NCBI RefSeq assembly: GCF_019311235.1
Contig: NZ_JAHWDF010000013.1
Coordinates: 26,696-90,695, forward strand
Direction of reading: 5' to 3'
DNA: 64,000 nt
Origin: Mesonia aestuariivivens
Lineage (GTDB): Bacteria; Bacteroidota; Bacteroidia; Flavobacteriales; Flavobacteriaceae
A program made the position numbers and the translations under genes. The notes under the pieces are model-generated. The model was not told the origin of the DNA and searched no databases. It worked only from the letters and a program-made list of their open reading frames with translations. Position 1 is the stretch's first letter. Every line of letters begins with the position of its first letter. Positions 52,894-60,110 of this stretch are shown here, piece after piece.

Positions 52894-53805
52894 TTAGTTT
52901 AGAAAATGAAGCACGGCATCAATGACGGCCTGCGGATTTTCTTCATTAAAATAGTGCCCAGAACCTTCTACCTTAATCACCTCTACATTTTTTGCAATAT
53001 AGGGCAATCCCTGCTTCATAAACCCGTAGCTGCTTTCGCTGGCCATCCCCAAAACGGGCATTTGCAGTGTGCCGTAGGTATTCATATCCTTGATGTCCTG
53101 TTCAAAAGCCTGGTACCAGGCATTAGATGCCCTAATATTTTCAGGCCGATTATAATGGTAGGCGGCAACTTCCCGGTCAAAATCACTCATTTTAGCATCA
53201 TCCAACATTACGTAAGCAAACAGCCAATCTAATAGGTACCTAAACCGGCCTTCCAATAGCTGTTCTGGTAATTCCTTTACCTGATTAAAAGCCATCCACC
53301 ATAAAAATGGCATTTTATCATTTATTTTATCTCCAAAAGTTCCCGGCATAGGGAGCAGGCGCATTTCCCGTATTGCTTCGCTCGGGTGGGCGCCATCCAT
53401 CAGGATAAGTTTATCCACAGCCTTCGGATAATTAAAAGCAAGACTTGAAGCCAGCATCCCACCAATATCGTGTCCCAATACGTGTGCTTTTTTGATCCCC
53501 AGTTTTTGGATCAGTTCAAAAATATCCTTGGCCATCGTTTTTTTGTCGTAGCCATTAAAGGGTTTATCTGAGCTGCCCATTCCCCGAATATCTACTACAA
53601 TCACCCTGTATTTTTTTGCCAGTTCCGGCATTACCTTATGAAAAGAATACCAGGTTTGCGGCCAGCCGGGAAGGCAAATAAGCGGTTGCCCCGTACCTCC
53701 TGCTACATAATGTAACTGAATGTTATTTACCGTGATCAGATGGCTGGTAAATCCCGGTAATTGTTTGACCAATTCCTTATCCGAATATTGCGCTTGATTT
53801 TCCAT
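52894..53805 (-). CDS. alpha/beta hydrolase, epoxide-hydrolase/dehalogenase-like
   Basis: The 303-residue protein has the oxyanion motif LPGWPQTWYSFHKVM, a nucleophile elbow GHDIGGMLAS with Asp as nucleophile, and the catalytic His in GSGHYFNEENP. An Asp nucleophile points to epoxide hydrolases or haloalkane/fluoroacetate dehalogenases rather than serine esterases. It is 6 nt downstream of the NmrA-like gene. Both are visibly richer in GC than the core genes, suggesting transfer. Confidence 0.88.
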   Translation of the reverse strand: MENQAQYSDKELVKQLPGFTSHLITVNNIQLHYVAGGTGQPLICLPGWPQTWYSFHKVMPELAKKYRVIVVDIRGMGSSDKPFNGYDKKTMAKDIFELIQKLGIKKAHVLGHDIGGMLASSLAFNYPKAVDKLILMDGAHPSEAIREMRLLPMPGTFGDKINDKMPFLWWMAFNQVKELPEQLLEGRFRYLLDWLFAYVMLDDAKMSDFDREVAAYHYNRPENIRASNAWYQAFEQDIKDMNTYGTLQMPVLGMASESSYGFMKQGLPYIAKNVEVIKVEGSGHYFNEENPQAVIDAVLHFLN

Positions 53806-53811
53806 AGATTT

Positions 53812-54699
53812 TTACTTTTTAATTACTTGGGCTATAGATGTCCATTTAAGGTCTGGATAGCGGTTGTTGTCCAGTTTTAAATGATGCACCAAAAACATAC
53901 TGTGCAGGTATTGCATTTGTTGCCAATCGGCATACAGTTCCTGTTCGCCCTGCGGATTGGCTTTTCTCTTTTCCTGGATTACAGCAGCGAAATCCTCTAA
54001 GGATCCGCGATTGATCAGTTCAAAATTTTTATCAAAAAATTGTTTTCCGAGCGCTACAAAATCTTTCGGACTCGGACTAAAACTGGCAATATGCAGGTTT
54101 CGGGGAGTCTTATCGTCCAAAGCTACTTTGGCGGTGTATTGGGCGGTATCTTCTACCGTCGTAAAATCGATTGAAAAATCCTGTTTTTCCCCGTAAAAAA
54201 GTACTTTTCCTTCCTTTACATTGAATAACGGCAGGTTGTAGTTTAAGAGGTAGGCAAAAGCCCCGTTAAAAATAGAAGTCGACTCTATAGGTTGCTTATC
54301 CAAATAGACCTTAAATTCTTTCCTGAGATCGAAGTTTCGATTGAAACCTCTATCCATTTGCGTAAAATCTGTTGAAAAATCGGAAGGGATAAACTGGGGA
54401 ACCTTAGCTGCAATGGCCGCATCTACCAGGCGCGATTGAAAATCGACAATGCTTTCCCGTAAACCGGCTACAGCTGAAATTACGCAAGAAACTCCTTCGC
54501 ACGCCTTTTGGAGCGCCAGGCGATCATCCATTTGAAGAGGTATCACGGTTACCCCACTATTTTTTAAAGGGGTAATTTTTTCTTTATCGCTGGACTCCCT
54601 AACAATGGCGATGACTTCAGCTCCTTGTTGTAAAAGATAGTCAGCGATTTTACCACCAAGCATCCCGGTAGCACCGGCAATTAAAATTTTCTTTTTCAT
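53812..54699 (-). CDS. NmrA-like NAD(P)-binding protein
   Basis: The ATG at 54699 gives 295 residues; an in-frame GTG at 54720 is less likely. The Rossmann start KKILIAGATGMLGGKIADYL and FIPSDFSTDF, FNGAFAYLLNY fit the NmrA / isoflavone-reductase branch of atypical short-chain dehydrogenases, which are reductases or redox sensors. It forms a two-gene operon with the hydrolase, next to a Crp-type regulator. Confidence 0.85.
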   Translation of the reverse strand: MKKKILIAGATGMLGGKIADYLLQQGAEVIAIVRESSDKEKITPLKNSGVTVIPLQMDDRLALQKACEGVSCVISAVAGLRESIVDFQSRLVDAAIAAKVPQFIPSDFSTDFTQMDRGFNRNFDLRKEFKVYLDKQPIESTSIFNGAFAYLLNYNLPLFNVKEGKVLFYGEKQDFSIDFTTVEDTAQYTAKVALDDKTPRNLHIASFSPSPKDFVALGKQFFDKNFELINRGSLEDFAAVIQEKRKANPQGEQELYADWQQMQYLHSMFLVHHLKLDNNRYPDLKWTSIAQVIKK

Positions 54700-55037
54700 T
54701 ACTATAGATTTTTTTGGCACCCCAATAGGGATAATACCTTTAGGCTTGCCATTAAATTGTAAAAAGTTTTTCTGTTCATTTCTTCTGGGCTTTCCTAGAA
54801 TTTGTTGAATTTTTATAGTTCAAATGTATGCCGGAATATCATTGCTAAAACTACCATTTGGTAGGAAAAAGTTACGATAAAAGTCGAGACTGATGAACTG
54901 GGAGAACTCCATAATTAATAAACTTAGAAAAAACAGTAAGTAAATTATTATAAAATCTAAAGTCTCTTTTTCAGTAATACCTTTCTTGTATTATACTGAT
55001 ATAGGTTGACTCTTTTTTGATAGGTATATTTTAATAT

Positions 55038-55811
55038 TTAGATATGTAGTTGGTGTAAATTTACATTATTTTTTCGATAAGATCTGTATTGGATGTTCGG
55101 ATTAAGATGAACTTCTGCAGGTTTTCTTAAGTCAAGGCTAAAATGTGTTCTAAGGTTATTATAGATATATACTGCTTGTTGAGTTAATTTCTGAGCTAAT
55201 TCAGTGTTTTTAATAGTTTGTTTTAAGCCATATTCGTGTTTTAGTGTTCTGTTAATGCGTTCAGCAACTGCATTTTCGTAAGGATCATATTGTTCTGTCA
55301 TACTCATTGTAATATTATTATCTTCTGCAAACTGCGTGTATTTAGGATTGCAGTACTGGAAGCCTCTATCAGAGTGGTGAATGAGTTTTAAATGAGGATA
55401 TTTTCTGTTTTTAATAGCCATATCAAGTGCTTTTTTACAAAGTGATGTTCTCATATGGTTATCGAGGTTGTAGCCCATAATTTGCTTAGAATAGGCATCT
55501 GTAACTAAAGCAAGATAGTTGTGTCCGTTTTCAGTTTTAATGTAGGTAATATCACTTACCCATAGTTGTTCCGGTCGGGTAGGTACGTGGTCTTTTACAA
55601 GGTTCTTATATTTTTTGTATATATGGTTTGAGTTTGTCGTTGTGATGTAATTTTTAGTTTTAGGGATCAAAAGATTGTTTAGCCTAAGGAACCGGTAGAA
55701 TTTATCTCTACCGATCTTAATATCAGCGTTTATGAAATTCTGTTTTAGTTCCGTATAGAGTTTGATTCCACCCGTTTTAGATCCTACTTTTTTACGGTAG
55801 TCTTTGACCAT
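55038..55811 (-). CDS. IS3-family transposase OrfB, catalytic part
   Basis: From the first ATG this frame has 257 residues with the retroviral-integrase DDE core: Asp in WVSDITYIKTENGHNYLALV, Asp in IHHSDRGFQYCNP, Glu in ENAVAERINRTLKHEYG. The frame stays open upstream through KWLYGCFGISKQAFYKRIK to the slippery site at 55934, so the natural product is an OrfAB fusion made by -1 frameshifting. Confidence 0.88.
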   Translation of the reverse strand: MVKDYRKKVGSKTGGIKLYTELKQNFINADIKIGRDKFYRFLRLNNLLIPKTKNYITTTNSNHIYKKYKNLVKDHVPTRPEQLWVSDITYIKTENGHNYLALVTDAYSKQIMGYNLDNHMRTSLCKKALDMAIKNRKYPHLKLIHHSDRGFQYCNPKYTQFAEDNNITMSMTEQYDPYENAVAERINRTLKHEYGLKQTIKNTELAQKLTQQAVYIYNNLRTHFSLDLRKPAEVHLNPNIQYRSYRKNNVNLHQLHI

Positions 55812-55831
55812 TTTAATAAGCTTTTGCTGGT

Positions 55832-56290
55832 CTATTTCTTGTTTTTGTTGAGCTTTGATTCTTTTGTAGAAGGCTTGTTTAGATATCCCAAAACATCCAT
55901 AGAGCCATTTTCTTTTATACGTTTTTTCTTTTTTAACTCTATCTCTTTTGCTAATGTTTTGGGTAATGACTTTTTTGACATATCGACACCTGTAATCAGT
56001 TCCATATCAGCGATTATGTCTTGTTGAAAATCTTTTTAAAACTCCAGTTCTTCAATCTTTTCTTTTAACTTTTTAATTTCATCGTTTTTACTCATACCAT
56101 TATTTTGTTGCACTAAGGTATTGTATTTTCTTAACCAATAGGTAATAGTTGTTCTAGGGACATCGTATTTTTTTGAAGCTTGTTTGTTTGATATGTGTCC
56201 TGTAAGGATTTGGTCAACGACTAAAAGTTTAGTCTCTAAAGTTACTTTTTGATAGGATTTTTTTCGCCAGTGTTGTTTTTGGTGTTTCAT
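55832..56290 (-). pseudogene. IS3-family OrfA with a premature TAA
   Basis: The frame begins MKHQKQHWRKKSYQKVTLET with a helix-turn-helix (SNKQASKKYDVPRTTITYWL) and a leucine-zipper-like KKLKEKIEELEF, then meets TAA at 56038-56036 (codon 85). It continues in frame as KDFQQDIIADMELITGVDMS and KKSLPKTLAKEIELKKKK, the normal OrfA C-terminus, to a TAG at 55834-55832. The TAA should prevent OrfAB synthesis unless it is read through. Confidence 0.8.
55928..55934 (-). other. programmed -1 frameshift heptamer A AAA AAG
   Basis: On the minus strand TTA AAA AAG is in the OrfA frame. Slipping back one base gives AAA AAA GAA AAA ACG, which enters the OrfB frame (KKEKTYKRKW). This is the classic slippery site of IS3-family elements. 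Confidence 0.75.
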
Positions 56291-56368
56291 AAGTGACTAT
56301 AATTAATGGTTTAATTTTTAGTCTACCTATTTCAGGAAAGTTGGTGCATGTTGTAAAACGGTTTATAA

Positions 56369-56469
56369 TATGGCTAGTTGTGGTTTGGTTAATCTGGTTT
56401 TGTCCGTTAAACATAAATATAGCTAAAAATATCGAATATCGATAAAGCATTTAGCCACAATTAGCTATA
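56369..56469 (-). repeat. attC-like hairpin, leftmost
   Basis: TATGGCTAGTTGTGG at 56369 and CCACAATTAGCTATA ending 56469 are complementary except for two positions, around a loop of about 70 nt that contains CCGTTAAACATAAA. The right end TTTAGCC...CTATACG resembles those at 58714 (TTCAGCC...GTTATACG) and 63875 (TTTAGCC...GTTATATG). It probably belongs to the attC of the toxin-antitoxin cassette, split by the MITE-like insertion. Confidence 0.6.
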
Positions 56470-56480
56470 CGAATTGTGCT

Positions 56481-56619
56481 TGTTGCACAACCTCTTTTTT
56501 AATCAAATTTTAAATTAATAGTAGATTTCAATAATACCATACCCTTATAAATCAAAAATTTAACTATTTCTAAAAATCAGAATAATCCTCTTTTCTTAGA
56601 AATTTAGACTTGTGCAACG
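56481..56619. mobile_element. MITE-like element with GTTGCACAA ends
   Basis: TGTTGCACAA at 56481-56490 and its inverse TTGTGCAACG at 56610-56619 flank about 120 bp of AT-rich DNA without coding capacity. The same TGTTGCACAA begins the IS at the right edge of the window (63882). It is probably an internally deleted relative of that IS. No target duplication is recognised. Confidence 0.55.
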
Positions 56620-56646
56620 GTTACCATTGTTGGCAGCTGTACTTTT

Positions 56647-56904
56647 TTAGTCATAATGAAATCTGCATTTTGCAATTAAAATTTCCCCCTCTTTATATTG
56701 ATAAATCAATCTATGTTCACTGTCAATTCTTCTTGACCAAAATCCAGCGTATTTATGTTTTAAAGGTTCTGGTTTTCCGATTCCGTCAAATGGATTTCTT
56801 GATATATCCTTTAAAATTTCGTTTATTTTTTTAAGTTTTTTCTTATCTGTTTTTTGCCAATATAAATAATCTTCCCAAGATTCGTCAACAAATGTATATT
56901 TCAT
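56647..56904 (-). CDS. YoeB/Txe-family mRNA interferase toxin
   Basis: The 85-residue protein (MKYTFVDESWEDYLYWQKTD ... LIAKCRFHYD) shows the YoeB pattern, including NPFDGIGKPEPLKHKYAGFWSRRI in two adjoining stretches, RLIY, and the terminal RFHY with catalytic His and Tyr. It cleaves mRNA in the ribosomal A site when free of antitoxin. It begins 1 nt after the antitoxin gene. Confidence 0.93.
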   Translation of the reverse strand: MKYTFVDESWEDYLYWQKTDKKKLKKINEILKDISRNPFDGIGKPEPLKHKYAGFWSRRIDSEHRLIYQYKEGEILIAKCRFHYD

Positions 56905-56905
56905 A

Positions 56906-57160
56906 TTAGTCTTCGATTAAGTCTTTTGAAAATGATTTTCCATTTTTTAGTTTATCGATAGCAGAATCTAATCGTAATTCATTTTTTCGGGAAGATAATT
57001 CGTGATTTGTAGCCATTAAAGAATTATATTCTTCTAGTGACATAACAACAATTCCAGAATCTTTTCCGCGGTTAATTATTAAGGTTTCAAAGTTTTTGAT
57101 AACTCTGTCCAAATATGTTTTGATATCTTTTCTAAAGTCAGAAACAGTTGTGATTTGCAT
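56906..57160 (-). CDS. YefM/Phd-family antitoxin
   Basis: The 84-residue protein starts MQITTVSDFRKDIKTYLDRV with GIVVMSLEEYNSLMAT, the Phd/YefM fold, and a C-terminal toxin-wrapping tail. It neutralises the YoeB-like toxin and usually represses the pair. The gene starts 63 bp inside the cassette boundary; toxin-antitoxin pairs are common in sedentary integron arrays, where they stabilise the array. Confidence 0.92.
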   Translation of the reverse strand: MQITTVSDFRKDIKTYLDRVIKNFETLIINRGKDSGIVVMSLEEYNSLMATNHELSSRKNELRLDSAIDKLKNGKSFSKDLIED

Positions 57161-57254
57161 AATTTAATATTTATTTAAGTACAAATATATGTACAAAATA
57201 TGATATTTGCAATTTTTTCAAGTTGTTGCTAACGTGTTTCTTTAGTTTGTATTA

Positions 57255-57950
57255 AATAACTTTATATAGAAAAAGAGGAGAACTATAACGTGTTTTAGAT
57301 TAGTGATCCCTTACACGTACGAGTCCTCTCATTCTATAAAGTTGCAAAGCACCATTAGTAAGCTGCAAGCTTGTCTATCGTAAGGTGGGAAGTGAAGGAA
57401 TCGGGACTACAAATCTTGGTACTGACGAACAGGAACCGGATAAGAGGCTATAAGGTTGGATGAGCAAGCACATCATTGTGATGTCCTAAACGTTTCTTTG
57501 GAAATGAATACCGAAGTAGTAGATCCGGCAGGAATCAGGGGAAAAAAGATGTCCTTACCTGGAGGACGGAGCGTAAAGAAAATGTCTTGTAGACATTTTT
57601 AGCGAACGGGCCAGCATGTCGCGCGGGAATATCACGAGATGGCTAGGTGGAGAAGTCAGCAGAGGTCATAGTACCCATAGGGAACGAGGTGCAGCAAACT
57701 GCATAGGTCTCACAAATGGGAAAGGACTGAACATAATCCTTTCGGAAATTAGAATAGGAGCATTGTTTTTCATTCATTGGGTGAGCGAATCCCAAGAAAA
57801 TCTGTAGCCTATTCATAAAGTACGAAATAGTTTCAATTGGTGTAAAGAGCGAGTGAAAAGATGGATTATGAACCGCCGTATACGAGACCCGTATGTACGG
57901 TGGTGTGAGAGGCGCACTCCGTCAGTTACTGGCGGAGCCGTCTACTCGAT
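57255..57950 (+). ncRNA. ORF-less group II intron
   Basis: The 3' end shows a domain V hairpin at 57871-57905 (ACCGCCGTATACGAGACCCG ... TATGTACGGTGG), linker TGTGAGAGG, domain VI stem CTCCG...CGGAG and the 3' end CTACTCGAT at 57950. Upstream are domain I-like stretches such as GGAATCGGGACTACAAATC and GACGAACAGGAACCGGATAA. No reverse transcriptase is encoded; the only inner frame is 63 codons and unlike a maturase. The 5' boundary is approximate. It lies opposite to the cassette genes, directly beside the box TTAGCATTA. Confidence 0.75.
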
Positions 57951-58600
57951 TAGCATTAGTATTTTTATTCCGCTGTATCTTTTACAACTTTAGTTTTAGA
58001 TAAAAAATCGTGAATTCCGTTTTTAACAACCAAGAATGAAAGTCGGTCAAATGGAATTAGCCTGCAAAAAGTCCGTGCAATAATTTCACCATTTTCTGGT
58101 TTTTCTCCGTTCATTGTTACGACTTTGGTTTTAGTTACAAATTTGCCAACGGTTTTTTGGAATTTGATTTCCATAATCGCGTAATAACCTATAAATGAAC
58201 CAAAAAATAAAATGTAAACAAGCAAAGTTAAAATACCTTGATTTTCTGTTATGACTGGAACAAAAAGTCCGATTATAAAGATTATTAGAGATGCTAAAAC
58301 TAGCCAAACAAAAAAGTCTATTAAGAAGTTGATAAATCTAGTTCCCGAACCAACAACATTTGAGTCAACTTTTTGTTTTTGTTCTTTGTCAACTGTTGCT
58401 TTTTCCTTTATTTTTTCAAATTCAGCGGTGTCAATATTCCGCTTTTCAATTTCCAAGTCAGCAGCTTCTATTGCGGTCGGATTATATCTTTCTCTTTCTA
58501 CGGTTACTATTTTTATTAATTCTTGGTCTGTCCTTTCAGACATCACTTTCTTAAATTCATTTTCCATTAGTTTGCTGGTTGGTTTATATTAATGCTAACG
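57950..58600 (-). other. cassette-like unit 2: RDD membrane protein
   Basis: TTAGCATTAGTA at 57950 and TAATGCTAAC at 58590-58599 are perfect complements over nine bases. On the minus strand the unit starts GTTAGCATTA, carries one gene and ends TAATGCTAA, after which the group II intron interrupts the rest of the expected attC. Confidence 0.62.
57965..58567 (-). CDS. RDD-family membrane protein
   Basis: The 200-residue protein has a charged N-terminal helix region (MENEFKKVMSERTDQELIKI ... KEQKQKVDS) and an RDD domain with three hydrophobic segments: GTRFINFLIDFFVWLVLASL, LLVYILFFGSFIGYYAIMEI and RTFCRLIPFDRLSFLVV. KTVGKFVTKTKVV is the usual RDD loop. RDD proteins are unassigned or may be ion antiporters. 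It is the only gene of its cassette-like unit. Confidence 0.85.
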   Translation of the reverse strand: MENEFKKVMSERTDQELIKIVTVERERYNPTAIEAADLEIEKRNIDTAEFEKIKEKATVDKEQKQKVDSNVVGSGTRFINFLIDFFVWLVLASLIIFIIGLFVPVITENQGILTLLVYILFFGSFIGYYAIMEIKFQKTVGKFVTKTKVVTMNGEKPENGEIIARTFCRLIPFDRLSFLVVKNGIHDFLSKTKVVKDTAE

Positions 58601-58714
58601 AATTTGTATAACAGAAGTAGCGGATTTTATGCAACTTCCTTTCCGTTGTGAAATTAATAAATTTATTAGACTTTTTTGTGCGGCAAGTCTATTCAGCCGC
58701 TATTTTTGTTATAC
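58594..58714 (-). repeat. attC-like hairpin upstream of the RDD gene
   Basis: GTATAACAGAAGTAGCGG at 58606-58623 pairs with CCGCTATTTTTGTTATAC at 58697-58714 over 109 bp, with mismatches concentrated in the middle as in attC sites. The loop holds CCGTTGTGAAATT. The box GCTAACG at 58594 is the junction with unit 2. The same outer arms recur at 63766/63856. The unit to which it belongs lies to the right and is occupied by the IS110 element. Confidence 0.68.
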
Positions 58715-58754
58715 GTCTTAAGTTTGATTCTTATTAAATTTAAACAATAAATCA

Positions 58755-58928
58755 GAAAGAACAAAGAGAGGATTAAGGTTATGATATACGGTGAAGCGTT
58801 AGACTTCGACAACATTGATAATCCCCTCTCTTTAACTACTTTAATCACGTTCAGTTCTTTGAGGCTTTAGACCTCGTTTTCAAGTTGTTGTGATCACGGT
58901 AGTATGCTCTTTCATAAAATCAGTTCTT
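58755..58928 (+). ncRNA. IS110 left non-coding end, candidate bridge RNA
   Basis: The 175 nt before the transposase ATG contain an outer stem AAAGAGAGGATTA / TAATCCCCTCTCTTT (one bulge), an inner hairpin GAAGCGTTAGACTTC and another at GAGGCTTTAGACCTC. IS110-family elements encode a structured bridge RNA in a non-coding end that specifies target and donor DNA. Structure and position fit; the exact ends are not determined. Confidence 0.5.
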
Positions 58929-59182
58929 ATGGATAAATATAAAGAAACTTTTGGAATCGATATCAGTAAAGATGTTTTTGATGTTTATGGAAGTAAAAGT
59001 GGTCATCGCCAGTTTAGCAATGATGAGTCTGGGTTTGTCTCTTTTTTAGGTTATATACCTAAGGATAGCTTAGTATTGATGGAGGCTACAGGCTATTACC
59101 ATTATCGATTTGCACAGTTTCTTTGCAATAAAGGGGTGAGCGTAGCAGTAGTCAATCCTTTATCAGTGAAGCGTTTCATTCA

Positions 59183-59215
59183 CTTGCCACCGACGAGGAC
59201 AGCGAGAGGATGGCA
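59183..59215 (+). repeat. palindromic insertion element, copy 1
   Basis: CTTGCCACCGACGAGG then ACAGCGAGAGGATGGCA. The ends TGCCACC and GGATGGCA pair. It interrupts the codons after VKRFI in the IS110 transposase and shifts the frame. Confidence 0.8.
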
Positions 59216-59698
59216 TTATCAAAAATAAAGACCGATAAGAGCGATGCCAAGGCTATTTGCCATTATGGTTTGTCTAATGAAGTACCGCTGTACAATGCAC
59301 TCAACGATGTACAGGCAGAATGCCTTCAGCTTTTTCGACTTATGGATAGTTATCTAAAGAAGCGTACGGCTACCAAGAATAAACTTCACGGTGAGGAAGT
59401 TCTAGGTATTCCCTCTAGGTATGTTTATAGGTCTTTAAAGCGTGATCTCAAACATCTAGACAAAGAGGTCAGGGGAATTGAAGCTCGCTTACTGGAGCTT
59501 GTCAAACAAGAACAGCAACAGCAACTAACCTTGCTAACGAGCATTCCTGGAATCGGAATGAAAACCGCCTTATTTTTAGTGGTAATAACAGATGGATTTA
59601 CCAAGTTTGAGAAGGCTTCGCAGCTGTGTAGTTACGTAGGGATCACGCCAACGATACGGGAATCAGGCAGTAGTGTTAGAGGCAGAAGTAGAATAAGT

Positions 59699-59738
59699 CT
59701 TGCCTCCGACGAGTAAAGAATGAGCGAGAGGAAGGCAA
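59699..59738 (+). repeat. palindromic insertion element, copy 2
   Basis: CTTGCCTCCGACGAG, inner TAAAGAATGAG, CGAGAGGAAGGCAA. The ends TGCCTCC and GGAAGGCA pair. It introduces a TAA stop and shifts the frame after GRSRIS. Confidence 0.8.
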
Positions 59739-59836
59739 AGTAATAAAAGCTTCGGAATCTATTATTTCTTTGTGCGCTTTCAACGCTTGTAAACACAATA
59801 AGGGTTGCAGGGCAATTTATGAGCGAATTGTAGCCA

Positions 59837-59877
59837 CTTGTCTCCGACGAATGAGGCACGAAAGAGAGGAAGACAGG
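59837..59877 (+). repeat. palindromic insertion element, copy 3
   Basis: CTTGTCTCCGACGA, inner ATGAGGCACGAA, AGAGAGGAAGACAGG. The ends TGTCTCC and GGAAGACA pair, with both strands changed relative to copy 2. It adds CLRRMRHEREED in frame between ERIVAT and SKKLALIAV. Confidence 0.8.
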
Positions 59878-60110
59878 AGTAAGAAACTGGCGTTGATTGC
59901 AGTGGCCAATAAGCTGTTGAAACAGGCTTTTGCCATTGCTAAATCTGGATTACCCTACGATGAAAACTATGTATCTGTTCTAGCAAAAGGATAGATAGAA
60001 AAAAAAAGAAGTAAATATTACAGCTAAGATCTATTCGTATAGATTTTAGTACAGGTTAATTATGTCTCAAATTTAATGTAAAAAAAAGTTGGTTTTTACC
60101 TCAGTTCTTT

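Larger units (their letters stand above)
54997..56334 (-). mobile_element. IS3-family insertion sequence
   Basis: Imperfect terminal repeats TGATATAGGTTGACT at 54997-55011 and, inverted, TGAAATAGGTAGACT at 56334-56320 (two mismatches) bound about 1.34 kb with two overlapping transposase frames on the minus strand. No clear target duplication is visible. It separates the hydrolase block from the cassette-like array. Confidence 0.82.
56629..57233 (-). other. cassette-like unit 1: toxin-antitoxin pair
   Basis: Boundaries GTTGGCAGCTGTA (56629-56641) and TTGTTGCTAAC (57223-57233) are inverted relative to each other. Read on the minus strand the unit starts GTTAGCAACAA, carries yefM-yoeB, and ends AGCTGCCAAC. 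This matches the start of a cassette pairing with the R'' box of its own attC. Confidence 0.6.
58929..59994 (+). pseudogene. IS110-family transposase broken by three palindromic insertions
   Basis: The DEDD RuvC-like domain is visible in FGIDISKDVFDVYG, VLMEATGYYHYRFAQFL and KTDKSDAKAICHYG; the C-terminal Transposase_20 domain in TSIPGIGMKTALFLVVITDG and RESGSSVRGRSRIS, with the catalytic-Ser region. The frame shifts at 59183-59215, stops inside 59699-59738, and carries a third, in-frame insertion at 59837-59877. Without them the protein would run continuously to KSGLPYDENYVSVLAKG. The element sits inside the cassette-like array. Confidence 0.85.

Noticed and set aside
57616..57807. 63-codon frame inside the group II intron
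   Set aside because: It lies in the ribozyme core and does not resemble a reverse transcriptase or maturase.
58251..58592. 113-codon plus-strand frame opposite the RDD gene
   Set aside because: It is antisense to a well-supported RDD coding sequence and rich in Ser/Phe/Ile as expected for a shadow frame.
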